Of a stretch of DNA of 64,000 bases, positions 27,077-35,731 are shown piece after piece. How positions within the stretch are numbered: the stretch's first letter is position 1; every line of letters begins with the position of its first letter. A model generated the notes under the pieces. That model had not been told where the DNA came from and made no database searches. It saw nothing but the letters and a program-made list of their open reading frames with translations. The stretch lies in contig NZ_QAYG01000002.1 in the NCBI RefSeq assembly GCF_003053845.1, positions 186,001 to 250,000 on the forward strand, in the 5' to 3' direction. The position numbers and the translations under genes were made by a program. This stretch comes from Breoghania corrubedonensis (GTDB lineage: Bacteria > Pseudomonadota > Alphaproteobacteria > Rhizobiales > Stappiaceae).

Positions 27077-27775
27077 ATGCTTTTCCTGCCGCTCGATCTT
27101 GCAGCCCTCGCCTGGTTTACCTGTTCCTGGCTCGGCTATAACTGGCTGGTGGAACGCAGCCGCTGGAAAACATCCAGCCTCTCCCATGCCATGGACAGCT
27201 ACCGCCATCAATGGATGCACGCGATGCTGGCCCGCCCGTTGCGGATGATCGACGCGCAGATCATGTCGGGCCTGCAGCAGGGCACCGCGTTCTTTGCATC
27301 CACCTCGCTGCTGGCGCTGGGCGCCTGTTTCGCGCTTCTCAATGCCACGGACCTGGCACTGGCGGTCTATGCCGATCTGCCGCTCGCCATCGCCACGACC
27401 CGCGCCGAATGGGAGGCCAAGGTGCTCGGCCTGCTGCTGATCGCCGCCTACGCCTTCTTCAAGTTCGGCTGGTCCTACCGGCTCTTCAACTATTGTTCGA
27501 TCATGGTCGGCGCGGTGCCGAACGAGGAAAAGGAGCCATCGCCCGAAGCACGGGCACTGGTGGCGCGAGCCGGCGACCTCAACGTGCTCGCCGGGCGACA
27601 TTTCAGCCGCGGCCAGCGCGCCTTCTTCTTTGCCGTCGGGTTCCTGTGCTGGTTCGCCGGACCTATCCCCTTCATCGCCGGCACCACCTGCGTGCTCGTG
27701 GTGCTCTTGCGGCGGCAATTCTTTTCCGCGGCGCGAACCGCGGCAACCACCCAACACATTGACTCAAAAGGCTGA
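27077..27775 (+). CDS. DUF599 family membrane protein
   Basis: A 232-residue integral membrane protein matching DUF599. It has about four helices: residues 1-20, 70-95, 120-140 and 185-215. The region WMHAMLARPLRMIDAQIMSGLQ followed by a helix with FFASTSLLALGACF is the family hallmark. The start at 27077 is chosen over an upstream in-frame one because the hydrophobic N-terminus begins here. Function is unknown. It is followed by the globin-like gene 140 bp downstream on the same strand. Confidence 0.85.
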   Translation: MLFLPLDLAALAWFTCSWLGYNWLVERSRWKTSSLSHAMDSYRHQWMHAMLARPLRMIDAQIMSGLQQGTAFFASTSLLALGACFALLNATDLALAVYADLPLAIATTRAEWEAKVLGLLLIAAYAFFKFGWSYRLFNYCSIMVGAVPNEEKEPSPEARALVARAGDLNVLAGRHFSRGQRAFFFAVGFLCWFAGPIPFIAGTTCVLVVLLRRQFFSAARTAATTQHIDSKG

Positions 27776-27914
27776 AATATCGGCTCCAGGCTGCAAGCCT
27801 CGCCTCGTGCAGCATCGAATACGTACAAAACGTGAGATTAGTCACAGTCGTGTTTGCGCGGAAGTGTTTAGCTTCGCAGGGCTGCGGGCATTATTCAATT
27901 TCCGGGGTGCGGCA

Positions 27915-28280
27915 ATGACGACGCTCTATCTCAGACTGGGCGGGCGCGAGAATATCGAACGTTTCACATATGTAATTTTCGACTTGATGCGCCACGACGA
28001 CATTCTCGCGGAAGAACTGGACCGTATCGATCACCCCTGGGTGATCGATCGCCTGAATTCCCTGCTCGTTTTCATTTTTGGCGGCTCGCCCTTCTACGAG
28101 GGGGCCTCGATCAGATCCGACTTCAGGGCGCTGCTGGCGAGCGATCATCACTACAACCGCTTCGCCTGCCATTTCCAGACAGCACTCCAGGCAAACGCAA
28201 TCGACGCGACGCTTCGCCGGGAAGCGCAGGCGGTGATCGAACTGGTGCGGGACTACGTTCTGGAGCGGCAGCTGGCGTAA
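27915..28280 (+). CDS. Truncated-hemoglobin-like protein lacking the heme histidine
   Basis: A 121-residue protein that aligns without gaps to group I truncated hemoglobins over LYLRLGGRENIERF at the N-terminus and FGGSPFYEGASIR at the E-F corner. In that alignment the proximal (F8) histidine position is F70 and the B10 tyrosine position is F22, so ordinary heme coordination should not be possible. The fold is otherwise complete. It may be a sensor or binding module derived from a globin. The ribosome-binding site is weak (GGGGTG). Confidence 0.6.
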   Translation: MTTLYLRLGGRENIERFTYVIFDLMRHDDILAEELDRIDHPWVIDRLNSLLVFIFGGSPFYEGASIRSDFRALLASDHHYNRFACHFQTALQANAIDATLRREAQAVIELVRDYVLERQLA

Positions 28281-28289
28281 CGCGAAAAC

Positions 28290-28312
28290 GGGCAGCCGGA
28301 AACCGGCTGCCC
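28290..28312. terminator. Strong hairpin between convergent genes
   Basis: GGGCAGCCGG pairs perfectly with CCGGCTGCCC around AAA, 9 bp after the globin-like gene and before the end of the SH3-like gene on the other strand. No T-run follows; likely shared termination or mRNA 3' protection. Confidence 0.5.
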
Positions 28313-28348
28313 GCCGCTCGTTCACGTAGCGTTATCCTGCTCTGGCGA

Positions 28349-28720
28349 TCATTCCGGTGCCAGCAGATCAGAGCGGACGTTACCGACGATCGTGCCAGTA
28401 TCGACTTCGCACCAGCGCCCGGCAAGCAACTGACGCCGCGCGGTCACGTCGGCCCCGGCCCACTGCCCGGCCGGAATATCCGGCTCGCACCAGTTCAGGC
28501 GAATCCCGCCCGTTCCCGCGCGCACCCGCCCGGCGACCTGTGAATTCGGATCCATCTCCACATTGACCACGAGATCGGAGAGCGCCCGATAGCTCTGGTA
28601 GTAGTGCGACTGGGCAAGGACGGCGGGAGAGAAAAGAGCAAGGGCGACCGTGACAAGCGCACGAACGCATCGCCTTGCCGCGGCGGGCAGATCCCGCCGC
28701 GCGTTCATGTCACGCATCAT
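28349..28720 (-). CDS. Secreted SH3-like small protein
   Basis: A 123-residue protein with an N-terminal signal peptide (core LVTVALALFSPAVLAQ, cleavage near residue 36). The mature part has SH3-domain character: NVEMDPNSQVAGRVRAGTGG, then RWCEVDTGTIVGNV and a terminal short beta segment. Two tryptophan-cysteine pairs (C78 and C104) could form a disulfide. An alternative start is ATG 28708. It follows clpP-like gene 15 bp downstream on the same strand. Confidence 0.6.
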   Translation of the reverse strand: MMRDMNARRDLPAAARRCVRALVTVALALFSPAVLAQSHYYQSYRALSDLVVNVEMDPNSQVAGRVRAGTGGIRLNWCEPDIPAGQWAGADVTARRQLLAGRWCEVDTGTIVGNVRSDLLAPE

Positions 28721-28734
28721 TGACGAGCGCCGCT

Positions 28735-29373
28735 TCAGCCGAGGTCGGAAACCGTACTCACAATCTTGCCGACAAGACCGTATTCGATGGCCTCCTCCGG
28801 CGACATCCAGTAGTCGCGATCCGTGTCCTTGTCGATCCGCTCGACCGGCTGGCCGGTGGCAATCGAGAAGATCTTGTTGAGACGGTCGCGCATGCGCAGC
28901 ATCTCGCGCGCCTGGATCTCGATATCCGTCGCAGGGCCACCTGCGCCACCGGAGGGTTGATGCAGAAGGAAGCGCGTGTTCGGCGTGCAGTAGCGATCCT
29001 CCGTGGGCACCGCGACATAGATGAGCGCACCCGCGCTCGCCACCCACCCCATGCCGAGCATGCGCACCTTGGGCGCGATGAAGCGGATGGTGTCGTGGAT
29101 CATGTCGCCGGATTCCACATGCCCGCCGGGCGAGGACACGATCACATTGATCGGATCGTCTGAAACCTGCGCCATCGCAAGCAGACGCGCGCACACGTCG
29201 CGTGCCAGCTCCTGGGAAATCTGGCCGGTAATGAGAACCGTGCGCGAATCGAAAAGATGCTTGTCGACCTGGATCGACCCTGGCGTCTTGGTCTTTTCCT
29301 CGTCTTCTTCCTCGTCATCGAGGTGGGGAGGAACCGACGTGAAATAAGTGCTCATGCGCTGGATAGGCTCCAT
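28735..29373 (-). CDS. ClpP-family serine protease paralogue
   Basis: A 212-residue protein of the ClpP fold. Catalytic residues are visible as S113 in [13 protein letters not shown]138 in FLLHQPSGG and an aspartate in the DTDRD motif (183-187). The N-terminus is longer and strongly acidic ([13 protein letters not shown]), unlike housekeeping ClpP, and the nucleophile motif is ASAG rather than ASMG. No clpX or lon follows, so this is likely the second alphaproteobacterial ClpP form. The start may be ATG 29355. Confidence 0.85.
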   Translation of the reverse strand: MEPIQRMSTYFTSVPPHLDDEEEDEEKTKTPGSIQVDKHLFDSRTVLITGQISQELARDVCARLLAMAQVSDDPINVIVSSPGGHVESGDMIHDTIRFIAPKVRMLGMGWVASAGALIYVAVPTEDRYCTPNTRFLLHQPSGGAGGPATDIEIQAREMLRMRDRLNKIFSIATGQPVERIDKDTDRDYWMSPEEAIEYGLVGKIVSTVSDLG

Positions 29374-29587
29374 TGATTAAAGGCGCGGCGCTTCAAGCCG
29401 CTCCATTGTCCGACTCCATGTGTATGCGATGCCGCCCCGCCTCGCAAACCATGTCAGGCCAACCTTCGTTCAAAAGGTTAGCGCCCCGTCGGTCTCCACA
29501 TGGGGCGCGCGGCTCCGCGAGAAAAGAGTGTCGCAAAAACAAAAAGGGAGAAGCAAACCGGTCCGGTCTCTTTCACAGGGTCAACCC

Positions 29588-30742
29588 TCAGGATCGAGCG
29601 GCGATCACCACCCGGTTGCGCCCGCTCCCCTTGGCGCTGTAGAGCCCGCGATCGGCGCGTCCGATCAGATCGAACAGCGTCGTGGCGCGCTCCTGCGCCG
29701 CGGCAACGCCGATGCTGACGGTCAGCCGGATGAGGACGTCCTGCCACGGGACAGCCAGCCTCGAAATTCTCACGCGCAGCTTTTCCGCCACCTGCAACGC
29801 GTCGTCGAGATCCGCCCCGCGCAGCAGCACGACGAATTCCTCCCCGCCGAAGCGCCCGAAGAGGTCCATCTTGCGCAACTCATCCCCCACCGCGTCGGCA
29901 AAGATACGCAGCACGAGGTCGCCGGCAAGATGCCCGAACTGGTCGTTGACCAACTTGAAATGATCGATATCGATCAGAAGCAGTGACAGGGTTTCCCTGT
30001 CCGCCCGGCTCCCCTTCAACAGCTCCACCGCCCCCCGTTCGAAAGCACGACGGTTCAAGATGCCGGTCAACGGATCGACCTCAACCTCGTGTTGCAATTG
30101 TCCGAAGACCCGCTCTTGCCAGAGCCAGAGGCTGCCCAGCACCAACGCGCAGATGAAGATCAGCGCCCCCAGCAATGCAAGGCTCACCCAGATGTTGTCG
30201 GCGATGCTGCCCCCCGAATACCACGCCAGCAAGCTGTAGATGCCGCGCAACAGGAAGCCGGCGGCATTGCCCGCGCAAGCCACAAGCAACAGCATGCGAA
30301 TGGGCCTCGCGCCATTTTTCAGTCGCATGAATTCGAAAAGGCAGCCGAGCGACAACCCGGCGATAAGGAGCGATGCCGCCGCTGTGCGCAGCGTGGTATC
30401 GGCATAGAAAGGAGGAAAGCGGCACAATGCCAGCCAAAGACCACAAGACAAGACCAGCGGCCAGACGAGGCATTGGCGTCCATTTTGAGCCCGGATCGCG
30501 TTCCAGCCGATCGCCAGCGCCGCAAACAGCGCCGCATTGGCGATATCGATGGTCAGCAGATCCGGAATGCGGCCTCGGGCGAGGTACAGAAAACACCCCA
30601 GCGCAGTCAGGCCGAACGCAGTCGTGGCATGACCAAGGGCGGGCTCGGTACGATAACGCCACCAACCAATGCCGAATCCCGATCCGGTCAGAACACAAAT
30701 CGTACCCAGCACAACAACGAGTGTGAAACTGTCCAGTCGCAT
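29588..30742 (-). CDS. Membrane-bound GGDEF diguanylate cyclase
   Basis: A protein of about 384 residues with six or seven membrane helices in the first 210 residues and a GGDEF domain from about 225. The active-site motif is GGEEF, and R-K-M-D five residues before it is the allosteric I-site, so product-inhibited c-di-GMP synthesis is predicted. The ATG at 30742 is favoured; an upstream TTG (30760) is possible. The membrane part resembles no known sensory domain. It stands alone. Confidence 0.87.
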   Translation of the reverse strand: MRLDSFTLVVVLGTICVLTGSGFGIGWWRYRTEPALGHATTAFGLTALGCFLYLARGRIPDLLTIDIANAALFAALAIGWNAIRAQNGRQCLVWPLVLSCGLWLALCRFPPFYADTTLRTAAASLLIAGLSLGCLFEFMRLKNGARPIRMLLLVACAGNAAGFLLRGIYSLLAWYSGGSIADNIWVSLALLGALIFICALVLGSLWLWQERVFGQLQHEVEVDPLTGILNRRAFERGAVELLKGSRADRETLSLLLIDIDHFKLVNDQFGHLAGDLVLRIFADAVGDELRKMDLFGRFGGEEFVVLLRGADLDDALQVAEKLRVRISRLAVPWQDVLIRLTVSIGVAAAQERATTLFDLIGRADRGLYSAKGSGRNRVVIAARS

Positions 30743-30876
30743 CAAGCGCGTCTCGCTCAAGAGCCATGGCGCCTCCCGTAAGAAGGCATCGCGATTATAG
30801 ACGAGCCCATAAAGAAGAACAGTTAACGTCCTTCAACCGCACCGGACGCACTTTCGCACCTCGACACACTGAAGAC

Positions 30877-30933
30877 CCCGATCTTGTGTCCAGCCTTGAG
30901 GTATAGCCTAGCCGTCCGGTCCACAAGATCGGG
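30877..30933. repeat. 12-bp perfect inverted repeat in a 347-bp gene-free gap
   Basis: CCCGATCTTGTG at 30877-30888 and its complement CACAAGATCGGG at 30922-30933 flank 33 bp. The gap between the cyclase gene and isovaleryl-CoA dehydrogenase (30743-31089) shows no gene. It could be a stem-loop or a leftover of an insertion; nothing decides. Confidence 0.6.
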
Positions 30934-31089
30934 TAACAGTTTGGCAAAAGACCCGCTGCGGCTTGCTGAAGTCGTGCGCAGACGAGCTTTTTCCTGAGAT
31001 GAAGCGCGTGTTCAGCCCGCCCCGTGGCCTCCAATCACTTTCGTGGAGAATTCACCTCTTTCCCGACACAAGCACATGACATCTCACAG

Positions 31090-32262
31090 CTAGACCGAGG
31101 CCTGGAAAATCTCCCGGCCAATCAGCATGCGACGGATCTCGCTCGTTCCCGCGCCGATTTCATAGAGCTTTGCGTCACGCAGCAGCCGACCTGTCGGATA
31201 TTCGTTGATGTAGCCGTTGCCGCCGAGGAGCTGGATCGCGTCGAGCGCCACCTTCGTGGCGTTTTCCGCCGCATAGAGAATGGCGCCGGCAGCGTCCTGA
31301 CGCGTCGTTTCGCCCCGGTCGCACGCCTGCGCCACGGCATAGACGTAGGCACGACTGGCATTCATCGTGACATACATGTCGGCGACCTTGCCCTGCACGA
31401 GCTGGAACGTGCCGATGGGCTTTCCGAACTGTTCGCGCTCGTGGATGTAGGGCACCACCACGTCCATCGCCGCCTGCATGATCCCGATGGAACCGGCCGC
31501 CAGCACCGCGCGCTCGTAATCGAGCCCGGACATCAGGATGTTGACGCCCTTGCCCACCTCGCCGAGCACGTTTTCCTCGGGCACCTCGCAATCGCGGAAG
31601 ACGAGTTCGCCCGTCTCCGACCCGCGCATGCCGAGCTTGTCGAGCTTCTGGGCAACGGAGAAGCCGGGGAACCCCTTCTCGATGATGAAGGCCGTGATGC
31701 CGCGCGGGCCGGCATCCGGGTCCGTCTTGGCGTAGACGATCAGCGTATCGGCCTGCGGGCCATTGGTGATCCACATCTTCGAGCCGTTGAGGATGTAGCG
31801 ATCGCCTTGTCTTTCCGCCTTCAGCTTCATGGAAACGACGTCGGAGCCGGCACCGGGTTCCGACATGGCGAGCGCGCCCAGATGCTCGCCCGAAATCAGC
31901 TTGCCCAGATAGCGCTTCTTCTGGCCGTCATTGCCCCAGCGCCGCATCTGGTTGACGCAAAGGTTGGAGTGCGCCCCGTAAGAGAGCCCGATGGAGGCGG
32001 ATGCCCGGCTCACCTCCTCCATCGCCACGCAATGCTCCAGATAACCGAGCCCCGCACCGCCCCATTCCTCCTCGACCGTGATGCCGTGAAGGCCGAGGGC
32101 CCCCATCTCCGGCCACAGCTCGCGCGGGAACCAGTCCTCCCGGTCGATCCGTTCCGCCAGAGGCGCAATGCGGTCCTGCGAAAAGGAAAGCACGCTGTCG
32201 CGCAGCATGTCGGCGGTCTCGCCGAGATTGAAGTTGAACGCGGCGGGTGCGTTGGGGATCAT
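31090..32262 (-). CDS. ivd: Isovaleryl-CoA dehydrogenase
   Basis: A 390-residue acyl-CoA dehydrogenase oxidising isovaleryl-CoA to 3-methylcrotonyl-CoA with FAD. The catalytic glutamate is E250 in [11 protein letters not shown]; a glutamate in this helix is specific to the isovaleryl-CoA class. Other landmarks are [21 protein letters not shown] and the C-terminal [17 protein letters not shown]. It is the first step before methylcrotonyl-CoA carboxylase, whose genes follow on the same strand at 23.7 kb and 15.9 kb. Confidence 0.93.
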   Translation of the reverse strand: MIPNAPAAFNFNLGETADMLRDSVLSFSQDRIAPLAERIDREDWFPRELWPEMGALGLHGITVEEEWGGAGLGYLEHCVAMEEVSRASASIGLSYGAHSNLCVNQMRRWGNDGQKKRYLGKLISGEHLGALAMSEPGAGSDVVSMKLKAERQGDRYILNGSKMWITNGPQADTLIVYAKTDPDAGPRGITAFIIEKGFPGFSVAQKLDKLGMRGSETGELVFRDCEVPEENVLGEVGKGVNILMSGLDYERAVLAAGSIGIMQAAMDVVVPYIHEREQFGKPIGTFQLVQGKVADMYVTMNASRAYVYAVAQACDRGETTRQDAAGAILYAAENATKVALDAIQLLGGNGYINEYPTGRLLRDAKLYEIGAGTSEIRRMLIGREIFQASV

Positions 32263-32483
32263 GCTTTTCTTCCTCCCTGGCGGACCTCCCAGTCCACCTG
32301 ACCAAGATTATCGTGCGGTTTCACCGGTCTGAATGTCCGCCGCCGCGTACGACCGGCGGAGGACCTCTGGCTGACGATGAGATCGCAGGGCCGGTGCGCC
32401 ACGTCGCTGCAATTGCACGCGGCCGGCCGGCACGCACGGACTCTCCTTACGGAAATTTCCGGGGAAACCTAGGGGGCAATCCG

Positions 32484-32929
32484 CTAGTCCGCCAGCCCCT
32501 TAATGCAGACGAGCGAAAAAAGGCCCGTCGCGACGTGGGTCTCTTCTCCCCCCGCGATCCCGTACACATCCGACCGACAGACGGTGAGCGTACGCCCCGG
32601 TTTCACCACGCGGCCACGCGCCACAAGCTCTCTCCACCGCCGGGATTGAGGAGATTGATCTTGTACTCGCTCGTCAACACCCCGGTTCCGGGCGGATAGA
32701 GCGATAGCGCGGCGTATCCGGCCGCACTGTCCGCGATGGAGGCGGTGGAACCGGCGTGGAAAAAGCCGTGCTGCTGGGTCAGCTCGCGCGCATGGCGCAT
32801 TTCCAGATCGACCTCGCCCGGCGCCAGATGCGCGATGACGGCCCCCAGATGGTCCATGAACGGCTGGCGCGCGAAACTCGATCTGACGCGCGTCTCCCAA
32901 TCCGCGTCACGCGGTTCAAACGCTACCAT
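32484..32929 (-). pseudogene. PaaI-type thioesterase, frameshifted
   Basis: The first part (start ATG 32929 with GGGGAGGAG upstream) reads as a PaaI hotdog thioesterase: FMDHLGAVIAHLAPGEVDLEM, then QQHGFFHAGSTASIADSAAG and SEYKINLLNPGG. The frame then fails: beyond GGGE it runs to a stop at 32603. The other minus frame continues the family sequence, ELVARGRVVKPGRTLTVCRSD, to 32484. Removing one AG from the (AG)3 run at 32628-32633 restores one continuous frame of 147 residues. Either a recent 2-bp slippage or a sequencing error. Confidence 0.8.
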
Positions 32930-32974
32930 GTCTCCTCCCCCATGCCTCAAACCGCTCGCCGACTCGGCCGCGCT

Positions 32975-33403
32975 TCACCTCATGTAATTCGGCCAGAGCG
33001 GCGGCGTCGCCATCTCCAGTACGTTGCCGTCGGGATCCTCGAAATAGAGGCTTGTTCCACCGGCGGGCCATGTGACCTCGGAGGTGATCACCACACCCTT
33101 TTCCCGCAAATAAACCCGCCATGCCTCCAGATCGCCAGATGCGATCTTGAATGCGAAATGGCTGTGCCCCTGGCTGTGATGGCCCGGAATCAGGCCGCCC
33201 GGCGTGCGGATATCTTCGTCCGTATGCCCGCGTTTGAAGACGATCAGCGTCTGGCCGGGGCCTGCGTCATAGGCGAAGAGCCGATCCCCCTCCACCATGC
33301 GCGCAAGCCCGAGCACGCCCTCGTAGAATTCGTGCGCGGCGTCAATGTCGTCCACATAGACCGCTGTCTCCAGGATTCCGCCGATCTTGGGCGCCTGGGT
33401 CAT
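32975..33403 (-). CDS. VOC family (glyoxalase/bleomycin-resistance-like) protein
   Basis: A 142-residue protein with two VOC beta-alpha-beta-beta-beta modules: LETAVYVDDIDAAHEFYEGVLGL at the N-terminus and GTSLYFEDPDGNVLEMATPPLW at the C-terminus, with a histidine cluster (GHHSQGHSHFAF) between. The start at 33403 has AAGGA upstream. Substrate is not predictable. Its stop lies 45 bp from the thioesterase pseudogene. Confidence 0.85.
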   Translation of the reverse strand: MTQAPKIGGILETAVYVDDIDAAHEFYEGVLGLARMVEGDRLFAYDAGPGQTLIVFKRGHTDEDIRTPGGLIPGHHSQGHSHFAFKIASGDLEAWRVYLREKGVVITSEVTWPAGGTSLYFEDPDGNVLEMATPPLWPNYMR

Positions 33404-33432
33404 GACGTATCCTTTCTTTTCAGCCGCTCGCT

Positions 33433-34848
33433 TCAGGGAAGCACGAACCACCAGGCCGCGAGGCCCAGGAAGGCGAAGAAGCCGACAACATCGGTCACCG
33501 TCGTCACGAACACGGACGAGGCAACCGCCGGGTCGATGTCGAGCTTGTCGAGCGCGAGCGGGATCAGGATGCCCGCCATTCCCGCCGCCAGCATGTTGAT
33601 GATCATGGCCGCCGCGATCAGCCCGCCGATCTGTTCGTTGTGGAACCAGAAGGCGGCGATCAACCCCATCAGCACGGCGAACAGCACGCCGTTGATAAGC
33701 CCCACCGCCGTCTCGCGCAGGATGATGCGCACCGTGTTGAAACTGCCCAGATCACGCGTTGCCAGAGCGCGCACGGCCACCGTCATGGTCTGCGTTCCGG
33801 CATTGCCGCCCATCGATGCGACGATCGGCATGAGAACGGCAAGCGCCACCATCTGCTGGATCGTCGCATCGAACAGCCCGATCACCATCGAGGCGAGCAC
33901 CGCCGTGCCGAGATTGACGAGCAGCCAGACGAAGCGGCCGCGCACGGTTTCAACGATGGAATCCGAGATCTCCGCATCGCCGCCGACGCCGGCCAGCGCG
34001 AAGATGTCCTCCTCTGCCTCCGCCTGGATGACGTCGACGATGTCATCGACGGTCAGCACGCCAACGAGCCGGTCGGAATCGTCCACCACGGCGGCGGATA
34101 TCAGGTTGTAGCGCTCGAAGGTTGTCGCCACTTCCTCCTGATCCTCGGTGGCCTTTATGGCGTGCACGGTCTCGCCCATGATTCCGCTGACCGGCTCGTT
34201 GCGCTTCGTGCGCAAGAGCTTGTCGAGCGCTACCGTACCCATCAGCCGGAAGCCGGGATCGATGACGTAGATCTGATAGAAGTCGTCCGGCAGCGCATCG
34301 GACTCGCGCAGGTAATCGATCGTCTGGCCGACCGTCCAGAACGGCGGCACCGCGACGAAGTCGCTCTGCATGCGGCGTCCGGCCGATTCTTCCGGGTAAT
34401 CCAGGGCCCGGCGCAGCTGCAGCCGATCCGACTGCTTCAGCTCCTGAAGAATCGCTTCCTGGTCTTCCTGTGGCAGGTCTTCCAGGATGTAGACGGCATC
34501 GTCCGAATCGAGTTCGGAGATTCCTTCCGCGACATTGCCCGCCGGCATTTCTTCCAGCAGGCGGGCGCGGACGGAATCATCGAGTTCGGTGAGAACCGCG
34601 AAGTCGAAGGCGTCCCCCAGCAGCCTGACCAGATTGGCCTGGTCTTCCGGGTGGAGCGTTTCGATAAGATCGCCAAGGTCGGCTTCGTGCAGGTCGCCGG
34701 CGAGTTCGAGCGTGGCCTCCCGGTCGTCGGCCTCAAGGGCCGTCTCGACAAGACCAACGAACTCCTTGGAGACGTAGCCATCCTCATCGCGAAAAACGGT
34801 TTCCGCAGGATCGGCGACGGCAGCATCGACGGAATCGGTCTCGGCCAC
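33433..34848 (-). CDS. mgtE: Magnesium transporter MgtE
   Basis: A 471-residue Mg2+ channel. Residues 1-155 form the cytoplasmic N domain (LHEADLGDLIETLHPEDQANLVR), 155-280 the paired CBS domains (GTVALDKLLRTK, VGVLTVDDIVDVIQ), a plug helix follows, and five membrane helices complete the protein with MPIVASMGGNAGTQTMTV, the pore signature. All domains are intact. The upstream gap before tRNA-Leu (34849-35136) contains only the tRNA terminator; no Mg riboswitch was recognised. Confidence 0.96.
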   Translation of the reverse strand: MAETDSVDAAVADPAETVFRDEDGYVSKEFVGLVETALEADDREATLELAGDLHEADLGDLIETLHPEDQANLVRLLGDAFDFAVLTELDDSVRARLLEEMPAGNVAEGISELDSDDAVYILEDLPQEDQEAILQELKQSDRLQLRRALDYPEESAGRRMQSDFVAVPPFWTVGQTIDYLRESDALPDDFYQIYVIDPGFRLMGTVALDKLLRTKRNEPVSGIMGETVHAIKATEDQEEVATTFERYNLISAAVVDDSDRLVGVLTVDDIVDVIQAEAEEDIFALAGVGGDAEISDSIVETVRGRFVWLLVNLGTAVLASMVIGLFDATIQQMVALAVLMPIVASMGGNAGTQTMTVAVRALATRDLGSFNTVRIILRETAVGLINGVLFAVLMGLIAAFWFHNEQIGGLIAAAMIINMLAAGMAGILIPLALDKLDIDPAVASSVFVTTVTDVVGFFAFLGLAAWWFVLP

Positions 34849-35041
34849 GATCTCCTCCTGCGGTTGGGTTGCCTGCGGTTGAGTTAGCCTGCGGTCGGGG
34901 TGAGTATTGTGGTCCGTTCGGCACGGCGAGGGGACCGGTGCGCAAAAGCTACGAAATTATCGACGCTTAAGGAACTGCCTTTTCACGCAGATGACATTCG
35001 GGCGTCGGAATTGCGCAAGAAATCCGGGAAAGAGCGAAAAT

Positions 35042-35075
35042 AAAAAAAGGCGACCCGAGGGCCGCCGTCTTTTTT
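35042..35075 (-). terminator. Rho-independent terminator of the tRNA-Leu transcript
   Basis: A GGCG-x-CCC/GGG-x-CGCC stem with one mismatch is flanked by an A-run and T-run, so it can act on either strand. It lies 62 bp after the tRNA 3' end on the minus strand. Confidence 0.7.
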
Positions 35076-35136
35076 GCCGAAACTCCGGGTCGATTGCTCA
35101 CCGGAGGTCTGTCACCCGAAGCCATCGGGTGAAGAA

Positions 35137-35223
35137 TGGTGCGGTCGAGAAGACTCGAACTTCCACGGGTTTTACCCCACAGCGACCTCAACGCTGCGCG
35201 TCTACCAATTCCGCCACGACCGC
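35137..35223 (-). tRNA. tRNA-Leu (anticodon GAG)
   Basis: The minus strand gives an 87-nt molecule beginning GCGGTCGTGGCGGAATTGGT, with 7-bp acceptor stem GCGGTCG/CGACCGC, a long variable arm, the T arm AAGTTCGAGTC, and encoded CCA. The anticodon stem CAGCG/CGCTG encloses the loop TTGAGGT, so the anticodon is GAG. It reads CUC and CUU leucine codons. Confidence 0.95.
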
Positions 35224-35263
35224 ACGTGACTGGCAACCGAGACACTGGGCCTCGGCGGAGGAC

Positions 35264-35292
35264 CATGTATCAAACCCCCCGCCCCTGTTCAA
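35264..35292 (-). promoter_or_regulatory. Candidate promoter of tRNA-Leu
   Basis: On the minus strand TTGAAC (35287-35292) and TACATG (35264-35269) are 17 bp apart, about 40 bp before the tRNA 5' end. Confidence 0.45.
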
Positions 35293-35309
35293 GGAGCATT
35301 TCACGAAAA

Positions 35310-35576
35310 TCAGATACGGGCGTTCTCAGCCTGTGGACGGAAGTCCGGAGCCCGCGTCAGAACCTCGGTAATGGAGATGCCGATGCGGTCGCCGCGCAGC
35401 ACTACCTGCCCGCGCGCAACGGGGATGTCATTGGCGAGAATCTCGACGTCATCTTCCTCGGAAACGTCGAGCTCGATCACCGCACCGCGGCCCATGCGCA
35501 GCAACTGATGGATCGGCATCACCGCCCGGCCAAGCACCACAGAGATATGGACGGAAATCTTGTCAACGCTGGTCAT
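35310..35576 (-). CDS. Orphan FliN/FliM-type SpoA-domain protein
   Basis: An 88-residue protein consisting of one SpoA (FliN C-terminal) domain: SVVLGRAVMPIHQLLRMGRG followed by AVIELDVSEEDDVEILAND and PVARGQVVLRGDRIGI. In flagella such domains build the motor switch C ring. There is no other flagellar gene in the window. It lies between tRNA-Leu and lipB. It may be a FliN copy kept apart from the main cluster, or act in another complex. Confidence 0.8.
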   Translation of the reverse strand: MTSVDKISVHISVVLGRAVMPIHQLLRMGRGAVIELDVSEEDDVEILANDIPVARGQVVLRGDRIGISITEVLTRAPDFRPQAENARI

Positions 35577-35731
35577 ACAGACGATCCGGGCCTAAGAAGG
35601 CGCTCGAGGAACATGGAACGGACGCTCCGAACATACGCCCTCGGGCGGACGGGGACTCAACCATCCCGCTTCGGTGCGTTAACGAAACCTTGCCCGTCAA
35701 GCGTTACCCAATGGTTAACAGGCATTAACGC

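Noticed and set aside
34849-35136. Possible magnesium riboswitch before mgtE
   Set aside because: No M-box-like conserved stems were recognised; the only clear structure is the tRNA terminator.
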